DNA from: Thermofilaceae archaeon
GTDB lineage: Archaea; Thermoproteota; Thermoprotei; Thermofilales; B69-G16
NCBI GenBank assembly: GCA_027017165.1
Contig: JALURF010000042.1
Location: 1-9,896, forward strand
Length of the DNA stretch: 9,896 bases
Reading direction: 5' to 3'
The translations under genes and the position numbers were made by a program. Shown here piece by piece: positions 5,358 through 9,896 of this stretch. The notes beneath the pieces are model-generated. The model saw nothing but the letters and a program-made list of their open reading frames with translations, ran no database searches and had not been told where the DNA came from. Each line of letters begins with the position of its first letter. The stretch's first letter is position 1.

Positions 5358-6629
5358 TTGCCCGTAAAGATCGATCCCGCTCTCTGCGCTAAATGTAAAG
5401 GTTCTAGGAGATTATGCGGTAGGTCTAGGTGCCCTATTCTAGTCAGGCTCTCGGCTTCATACAGCATTGCTGGTAAGATTCCGCGGAGAGAAATCTACGG
5501 TTCTACGCCTCCCTCCATCCTCGTGGGGGAATGGGGATACCCGAGCATTAGACTTGGAGTTAATATTCCGCTTGTGGTAGGGGTTAAGGCTAGAGAATAT
5601 GATTTTCCGGAGGGTTGGTGGGGTAGGAAGGGCTTGGAGGATATTATAGCGCTTAGGGCCTCTATGGTTTATTCTAGTTTCCGCGCCGATGCCAAGGTAG
5701 ATGCTAGAACTTTTAGAAATAAACTGCTAGCAGAGCTTCAAGATATAGCTCTCTCGCGGTTGCCAGTTGATATCGAGGCTCTATTTAAAAGACCTCCAGT
5801 GCTGAGTCTCAGGTTTGATGGCATTGTCGCGCCCGTAGGGCCTAGAGCGGATACCCTCGACATTAAAGTTGTCGGCAATCCAAGGGTACCTAGAAGAGTT
5901 GATTATATAGTCTCAGATACTGACGTGGATGCTAGGACTGCTTCAATAGAGCTTTATGAGCATGGAATTTCATTTTATCATATAGTGAGGCTTTTTAGTC
6001 TAGGATTACTAGGCGAGCGTAGGTTTCGTAGAATAGTCCCGACTCGATGGGCTATTACGGCTGTTGATAAGGTTTTAGGCGATAGATTGCTGAATAGAGT
6101 TGGAGGCTATAAGGAGTATGAAAAATATGCTGTGTTTTATACGGAGTATGTGGGGAATAGATACCTACTTCTTTTTGTCCCCGGAGATTGGAGTTTTGAA
6201 ATGTTGGAGATTTGGCTTCCTCGAAGCGTATGGGTGAGGAAAGATGAGGCTTTGATCGTAAGTAATTACGAGTATTTCGATGGTAAAGCTAGGCTTTCAG
6301 ATGTGGACGGGGGTTATTACGCTATAAGGTTTCCAGTTCTTGAGTACTTGTCGAGGATTAGACGCAAGGCTACCGTAGTTGCTTTCAGAGAGATTACGCC
6401 CGACTATTATGCGCCTATAGGTTCTTGGCAAATAAGAGAAAGCGTTAGAAACGCGCTTAGAAAGAACCCTATAGTGTTTGATTCTCTAGGACAGGCTTTA
6501 AGGTACATATCCTCGAAGCTCCAGGAGGATTTTAAGAGGATTTTCTTAAAATCTACTCTATTGAAAACATTAGTAGTACAGGAGAAGATAACCAAGTATC
6601 TAAAAAAGGACCCTAGGCAGTCTAGATAG
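5358..6629 (+). CDS. nreA: Archaeal DNA repair protein NreA (Nre family) with C-terminal PCNA-binding motif
   Basis: The 423-residue protein starts with a four-cysteine zinc-binding module, C10/C13/C20/C25, typical of Nre proteins. The next conserved block, STPPSILVGEWGYPSIRLG (about residues 49-67), is the family signature around the PPS and GYP motifs. Near the C-terminus, Q408-x-x-I411-x-x-Y414-L415 fits a PIP box, the peptide by which archaeal repair proteins dock on the PCNA sliding clamp. NreA homologues are implicated in archaeal DNA damage tolerance; the enzymatic activity is not known to me. The start is TTG, preceded by AAGGGG at 5346-5351, and no other in-frame start lies between the previous gene and this one. 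Its last ten codons overlap the 3' end of the convergent reductase gene by 30 bp. Confidence 0.9.
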   Translation: MPVKIDPALCAKCKGSRRLCGRSRCPILVRLSASYSIAGKIPRREIYGSTPPSILVGEWGYPSIRLGVNIPLVVGVKAREYDFPEGWWGRKGLEDIIALRASMVYSSFRADAKVDARTFRNKLLAELQDIALSRLPVDIEALFKRPPVLSLRFDGIVAPVGPRADTLDIKVVGNPRVPRRVDYIVSDTDVDARTASIELYEHGISFYHIVRLFSLGLLGERRFRRIVPTRWAITAVDKVLGDRLLNRVGGYKEYEKYAVFYTEYVGNRYLLLFVPGDWSFEMLEIWLPRSVWVRKDEALIVSNYEYFDGKARLSDVDGGYYAIRFPVLEYLSRIRRKATVVAFREITPDYYAPIGSWQIRESVRNALRKNPIVFDSLGQALRYISSKLQEDFKRIFLKSTLLKTLVVQEKITKYLKKDPRQSR

Positions 6630-7751
6630 GCTGGAAAGCAGCAGTTTAGGAGTATCCTCAACGTCTAAGTACAGTTTTGCAATTATCTCCCTCATCTTTG
6701 GATCTTTTAGTAATCTGCCCGATGTCATTTTACCTTTTTCGAATATTCTTAATATGAACTTCTCTAGTTTAAATCTTCTATAGAAACTCTTTTGGAGTTT
6801 GGACAGGTAGAGTTTTCCTACGTCGCGGAGCGGTATACTCCCGCGCAGGTAAGTAGTTACAGTTTCAGCGGCCATCTCCCCCGCTAAAAGCGCGAATTTT
6901 ATACCTTCTCCCGTAAGCGGCGATACGTGTCCCGCAGAATCTCCAACTAATAATATCCTATTCATGGCTACTTTCCTCACGGGACCAGTAAGTGGTACTG
7001 GAGCATACCTAGCCTCAGATGTTTTTTCTAAATCGTAGTATTTTAGTACTCTGGCTAGATAATTTTTTAAATCCGTGCCTTTAGTTCGAGAAGCTAAAGC
7101 TCCTAAACCAGCGTCTATATGATTCTTTTTAGGGAAGATCCAAGCATAGCCGAAAGGAGAGAAGTCGCTTCCTAGGAATATTATGTTGAGGTTGGAAGAT
7201 GTCTCTGAGAGTGTTTTGCTGCGATGTGCTTTTACTTGTGTGGTTAGACCGAGTTCATTATTCTTAAATCTCCCTCTAATCATGCTTCCTATCTTAGAGT
7301 AAGCCCCATCAGCGGCTATTATGATCTTGGCTTTATAAACCTCTTTACTCTCACTAGTCCGGGCCACAATTACTTCCTCTCTCTTCTCGATACCTACTAC
7401 AGCTGTATTCGTTACAACTTCTCCACCGCCTTTCTCTACCCTCTTAGCGAGATACTCGGCTAGTCTTGTTCTATCAAGGTTGTACCCTACAATGTCTTCG
7501 AACTCAACAGTCCACTCTGATTTCTTAGTTATAATTTTCAATCCTTTAACAGGGTAATCCGCTATGGAGGTTGGTATTTCGAAGTAGTTAAATGCTGCTA
7601 ATGGTAAATAACCAGCACAAAGCTTCTCATAGTTAGGTTTTACTTCTTTTTCGAAAACAACCACCCTGAATCCATCTTCTGCTAGTCGTTGAGCGCTGGA
7701 GAGACCAGCTGGACCAGCTCCTATTACTATTACGTCTAGGAGCTCGCCCAT
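6600..7751 (-). CDS. Geranylgeranyl reductase family FAD-dependent oxidoreductase
   Basis: This 383-residue flavoprotein opens with a Rossmann FAD-binding motif, G11-A-G13-P-A-G16, followed by E34 at the end of the second strand. It contains the family segment LCAGYLP (C45), close to where many members have a conserved cysteine, and a second FAD motif, VGDSAGHVSPLTGEGI, with D271. Its length matches digeranylgeranylglycerophospholipid reductases of about 390 residues, which saturate the isoprenoid chains of archaeal membrane lipids. Other members act on quinones or unrelated isoprenoids, so the substrate is only likely. The enzyme would act at the inner membrane face. The ATG lies 1 bp after the stop of the cysteine-rich protein gene, with AAAAGGAC (7765-7758) as ribosome site, so the two are co-transcribed. 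The last 30 bp overlap nreA tail to tail. Confidence 0.88.
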   Translation of the reverse strand: MGELLDVIVIGAGPAGLSSAQRLAEDGFRVVVFEKEVKPNYEKLCAGYLPLAAFNYFEIPTSIADYPVKGLKIITKKSEWTVEFEDIVGYNLDRTRLAEYLAKRVEKGGGEVVTNTAVVGIEKREEVIVARTSESKEVYKAKIIIAADGAYSKIGSMIRGRFKNNELGLTTQVKAHRSKTLSETSSNLNIIFLGSDFSPFGYAWIFPKKNHIDAGLGALASRTKGTDLKNYLARVLKYYDLEKTSEARYAPVPLTGPVRKVAMNRILLVGDSAGHVSPLTGEGIKFALLAGEMAAETVTTYLRGSIPLRDVGKLYLSKLQKSFYRRFKLEKFILRIFEKGKMTSGRLLKDPKMREIIAKLYLDVEDTPKLLLSSLSRLPRVLF

Positions 7752-7752
7752 A

Positions 7753-8046
7753 CTATAGTCCTTTTATTTCGTAGTTTTTGGGACAAATTCGCCTGGATTC
7801 GCTACACAGTTTTTCTGCAAGTTTGATCTCTCTTTTAAGCCGTGCTTCAGCACTAGCTTTACAGAGCTCCGATTCTCTATGGCATATAGGGTTTGGACTT
7901 TTTATACAAAGAGTGGATATATAAAGGCATATTTCTGCTGCTTTTTCGTTATCTCCTTTAGCCACAAGTTCTCTAGCTGTTTTACAGAGTCTAAGTGCTC
8001 TATCGCAGTATAGTAGAGCTATTTTTAACGCGGGTCTATTAGCCAT
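7753..8046 (-). CDS. Cysteine-rich helical protein with tandem CX6C-X18-CX6C repeats, unknown function
   Basis: I do not recognise this 97-residue family. Its eight cysteines (C14, C21, C40, C47, C55, C62, C81, C88) form four CX6C pairs in two identical units, CX6C-X18-CX6C, offset by exactly 41 residues. The halves also share R16/R57, L20/L61, K22/K63, E26/E67, K30/K71 and A36/A77, which points to an internal duplication. All segments look helical, with one proline-rich break (SPNP, 50-53) between the halves, so two helical hairpins or a four-helix bundle are expected. Each CX6C pair spans about two helical turns. The cysteines could form disulfides, as in twin-CXnC helical hairpins, or bind metal, as in cysteine-lined copper-storage bundles. 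There is no signal peptide, so it is probably cytoplasmic. It begins with ATG behind a TATA-like box and heads an operon with the geranylgeranyl reductase gene. Confidence 0.85.
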   Translation of the reverse strand: MANRPALKIALLYCDRALRLCKTARELVAKGDNEKAAEICLYISTLCIKSPNPICHRESELCKASAEARLKREIKLAEKLCSESRRICPKNYEIKGL

Positions 8047-8076
8047 TTGAATCGATAAGTCTATACTAGCAGGGTG

Positions 8077-8084
8077 TAAATAAG
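8077..8084 (-). promoter_or_regulatory. TATA-like promoter element for the cysteine-rich protein/reductase operon
   Basis: On the minus strand CTTATTTA (8084 to 8077) lies about 34 nt before the ATG at 8046, predicting a transcript with a leader of only around 8 to 10 nt. No ribosome site is visible in that leader. The element sits in the 40-bp gap after the DUF4349 gene, so the two-gene operon need not depend on read-through. Confidence 0.45.
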
Positions 8085-8086
8085 AG

Positions 8087-8995
8087 TTACTTAGTTTTAG
8101 TTTTTAAAACCCGTCTCTTATACAGCTTATACACAATGCAGGCTAAACCTCCTAAAGCGATTAATGGCGTGAGAGCGAACACTACTACTATAAGAGCGGA
8201 TACGACAGCGTACATAGTCGCTAATCCTTTAGCAATAATTCCTAAGAAGTTGAATGACGGCCATTCAATTTCTACCTTCTCAGGCTCTGCGAATTCAACT
8301 GTAATAGTGGAATATTCTATTCTATTTTCCAAGTACCTTAGCCTAGCGGTAAGTCTTTCAATCTCCTCTCTAACCATTTTGAGCTGAGCCTCAACCTTTA
8401 ATATCTCTTCTACAGTAACCGCTTTATCTAGTAATGCTAGTAAGCGCTTCTCAACGTTCTTCGAATTATTTAGTCTAGCAACGAGGTCGATATATTCCTC
8501 AGTTACATCTATAGCTCTTACATTTTCGTCTTCAAGTTCTCCAAGCTTTCTCAAGTCGTTAATCGCCGAGTAGAAGTTTTCCGTCGGAATTCTGAGCACT
8601 ATCCTAGCCCTATCCTTGCTTATCTGTAAGTTGCCTACATAACCGTTGTATTTTAAAGCTATACTCTCCGCCTCTCGGACCTTTTCCTCAGAATCTTCAA
8701 CTTTCAGCCTGAGATAAGCCTCGTATACTATTTTCCTATGCGGCATTTCCTGTGTTTTAATAAGCGTAAATTCCCCGCCAGCGCTTATCTCCCTCTCCTC
8801 AGTTTTTCCGATAGATGGTAGTGGCGATGGGATTTCCGGTTTCGCGGCTTCTGGAGATATCAGAGGTTCTATGTATGAAACTTCAGGTCTATAATATCCT
8901 ATTATTAAATTCCCTAAAAACGCTACGAAGGTTAGAAACAGTATTCCAGTAAGGAGAACAGCGATTAGTACTAGTAGGGTTAACTTTCTTACCAT
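8087..8995 (-). CDS. DUF4349-domain membrane-anchored protein
   Basis: From the ATG at 8995 this is a 302-residue protein. A hydrophobic segment at residues 5-33 looks like an uncleaved signal anchor. A proline-rich linker (about 36-62) leads to a DUF4349 domain (about 88-237). This includes the typical VTEEYIDLVARLNN segment, a coiled-coil-like stretch with EILKVEAQLKMVREEIERL, and the IEYSTITVEF ending. A second membrane segment spans about 266-289, followed by a basic tail. The central domain is probably outside the cell with both ends in the membrane. The domain's function is unknown. The frame is open back to a TTG at 9040 (317 residues), but I prefer 8995: the basic MVRK precedes the anchor directly, and a TATA-like box at 9019-9026 sits about 27 nt upstream, as for a leaderless mRNA. 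Confidence 0.85.
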   Translation of the reverse strand: MVRKLTLLVLIAVLLTGILFLTFVAFLGNLIIGYYRPEVSYIEPLISPEAAKPEIPSPLPSIGKTEEREISAGGEFTLIKTQEMPHRKIVYEAYLRLKVEDSEEKVREAESIALKYNGYVGNLQISKDRARIVLRIPTENFYSAINDLRKLGELEDENVRAIDVTEEYIDLVARLNNSKNVEKRLLALLDKAVTVEEILKVEAQLKMVREEIERLTARLRYLENRIEYSTITVEFAEPEKVEIEWPSFNFLGIIAKGLATMYAVVSALIVVVFALTPLIALGGLACIVYKLYKRRVLKTKTK

Positions 8996-9018
8996 AGAAG
9001 AGAATGCGCGTGTAGGGG

Positions 9019-9026
9019 ATAAAATT
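9019..9026 (-). promoter_or_regulatory. TATA-like promoter element for the DUF4349 gene
   Basis: AATTTTAT on the minus strand (9026 to 9019) lies about 27 nt upstream of the ATG at 8995. It supports that start over the TTG at 9040, which has neither a ribosome site nor a well-spaced TATA box. Confidence 0.45.
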
Positions 9027-9052
9027 TTTCCTGTGTTCAAAATTTTTAACGA

Positions 9053-9637
9053 TTATATTTTAAGTTGTCCTAAAATTTTCTTAACTATATGTTCGTCGAA
9101 ACCTAAGTTTACTATAGCCGTGTAGACCTCGCTCTCCTCCAGACCCTTTAATCTCATCTTTTTAACCAGGTGACTTATAGTTTCCATCTGTTCGTATGGG
9201 AAAACTATCCACTTATTCGTCTTCTTTACGTAGTAATCGATCTTGGCTTTACACCAAGGCTTTACGTACACTACCGCTATTTTTACTGATTGAGGATTAT
9301 CCTCTAATACATGTTTTCTGACAAGTTCGATAGTTTCTCCAGTATCAGCTACATCGTCCACTATTAGGACTTTTTGATCTTTAACGGTCACAGAAAGAGG
9401 CTGCGTTATTTCCGGCTTTAAATCTCGTATACCAACGTCTTTGTAGAATCGAACTCCTATGCTGGCTACTTTGTTGACTTCTAGAAGATCGGAGATTATC
9501 CTTCCTACAACCCATCCTCCTCTCGCGATGGCGATCAATATGTCTGGTTTATAGCTTTCTTCTATTTTCCTCCCTAGGTCGAAAATATCCCAGTAGAACT
9601 CATCCCAGGATAGTATTAGGAATTTATCTTTCTCCAT
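9053..9637 (-). CDS. Purine-type phosphoribosyltransferase (COG2236-like)
   Basis: This 194-residue protein is a type I phosphoribosyltransferase. The PRPP-binding loop VLIVDDVADTGET occupies residues 90-102 with the paired acidic D94/D95, and the ARGG turn at 38-41 is the loop that contacts pyrophosphate. A WIVFPYEQMET segment (143-153) is characteristic of the archaeal COG2236 group, which includes xanthine/guanine or hypoxanthine salvage enzymes. It would convert a 6-oxopurine base plus PRPP into the nucleotide in the cytoplasm; which base cannot be told from sequence. A C-terminal helical extension of about 30 residues follows the catalytic domain. The ATG at 9637 has a TATA-like box centred 26 nt upstream, so the mRNA is probably leaderless. 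Confidence 0.9.
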   Translation of the reverse strand: MEKDKFLILSWDEFYWDIFDLGRKIEESYKPDILIAIARGGWVVGRIISDLLEVNKVASIGVRFYKDVGIRDLKPEITQPLSVTVKDQKVLIVDDVADTGETIELVRKHVLEDNPQSVKIAVVYVKPWCKAKIDYYVKKTNKWIVFPYEQMETISHLVKKMRLKGLEESEVYTAIVNLGFDEHIVKKILGQLKI

Positions 9638-9659
9638 ATTTAAGTGAACGATATGAAGG

Positions 9660-9666
9660 TTAAAAG
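9660..9666 (-). promoter_or_regulatory. TATA-like promoter element for the phosphoribosyltransferase gene
   Basis: CTTTTAA on the minus strand is centred 26 nt upstream of the ATG at 9637, placing the transcript start on the start codon. It lies in the 37-bp gap after the threonine synthase stop, so the phosphoribosyltransferase gene can be transcribed independently. Confidence 0.55.
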
Positions 9667-9674
9667 CTTAACTC

Positions 9675-9896
9675 CTACTCTATTAGATTAAGTAGTTTAT
9701 CCGTAGCTTTAAGTCCAAATCCTGTGAGAGGCATCAGAACTTTTTCCTTAGGCTCTAGGATTCCATCATCTCTCAATTTTTCAAAAGCCGATAAAATGGT
9801 CGCGGAAGTCGGTTCTACAAAGAGACCCCACTTAGCTAATTTATTTAATGCCCGAACTATTTCCTCGTTATTTACCACGACTATATCCCCGCTAGT
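9675..9896 (-). CDS. thrC: Threonine synthase, C-terminal part (gene continues beyond the window)
   Basis: The minus-strand frame is open from the window edge to the TAG at 9677-9675, giving the last 73 residues of a protein. It begins TSGDIVVVNNEEI with no start required inside the window; the GTG at 9878 is just an internal valine codon. The segment GLFVEPTSATILSAFEKL followed by VLMPLTGFGLKATDKL is the conserved end of threonine synthases, PLP enzymes that convert O-phosphohomoserine to threonine: the EPTSA helix and the TG.GLK motif close the catalytic domain. The PLP lysine and N-terminal domain are off the window. Other fold-type II PLP enzymes share similar ends, but the TGFGLK motif favours ThrC. 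Confidence 0.87.
   Translation of the reverse strand, partial: TSGDIVVVNNEEIVRALNKLAKWGLFVEPTSATILSAFEKLRDDGILEPKEKVLMPLTGFGLKATDKLLNLIE

Noticed and set aside
8136..8387. Plus-strand 83-residue ORF opposite the DUF4349 gene
   Set aside because: It is a shadow of the DUF4349 coding region with no independent signals.
9038..9040. TTG at 9040 as start of the DUF4349 protein
   Set aside because: It lacks a ribosome site and a well-spaced TATA box and would add 15 residues before a natural signal anchor; the ATG at 8995 fits better.

Overview
The window looks like chromosomal DNA from a thermophilic archaeon, most likely within Thermoproteota (Crenarchaeota or a related lineage); I cannot name the genus. 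The reasons are gene content (a tungsten-type aldehyde:ferredoxin oxidoreductase, an NreA-type repair protein with a PCNA motif, an archaeal RtcB, a geranylgeranyl reductase for archaeal lipids and a COG3357-type HTH/zinc-ribbon protein), many GTG and TTG starts, AT-rich spacers, and TATA-like boxes about 26 nt upstream of start codons, as in leaderless archaeal transcripts. No mobile element, CRISPR array, rRNA or tRNA was recognised.

Layout. From the left: an AT-rich leader with a promoter, then a two-gene operon for a four-cluster ferredoxin and an AOR-family oxidoreductase (+). This meets rtcB (-) tail to tail across 10 bp and a T-tract. rtcB diverges from a winged-helix regulator gene (+), and the shared promoter region is a 40-bp palindrome matching at 18 of 20 paired positions. 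After the regulator comes a 170-bp non-coding stretch with several possible hairpins, then a YbjN/secretion-chaperone-like protein (+), then a COG3357 regulator and nreA (+), 17 bp apart. nreA overlaps the 3' end of a geranylgeranyl reductase gene (-) by 30 bp. That reductase lies 1 bp downstream of a 97-residue cysteine-rich protein gene (-). Further right, all on minus, are a DUF4349 membrane protein, a purine phosphoribosyltransferase and the 3' part of a threonine synthase that runs off the window.

How the genes fit together. The ferredoxin/AOR pair is a plausible aldehyde-oxidising, electron-transferring module. RtcB is the RNA ligase for tRNA splicing and RNA repair, and the palindrome suggests that it and the divergent HTH gene are controlled together. 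The reductase is a membrane-lipid enzyme translated from the same transcript as the cysteine-rich protein.

The two most unusual signals are the cysteine-rich protein, whose eight cysteines form an exact 41-residue tandem duplication of a CX6C-X18-CX6C unit, and the 40-bp palindrome between rtcB and the HTH gene. Most of the remaining genes are ordinary archaeal housekeeping genes.
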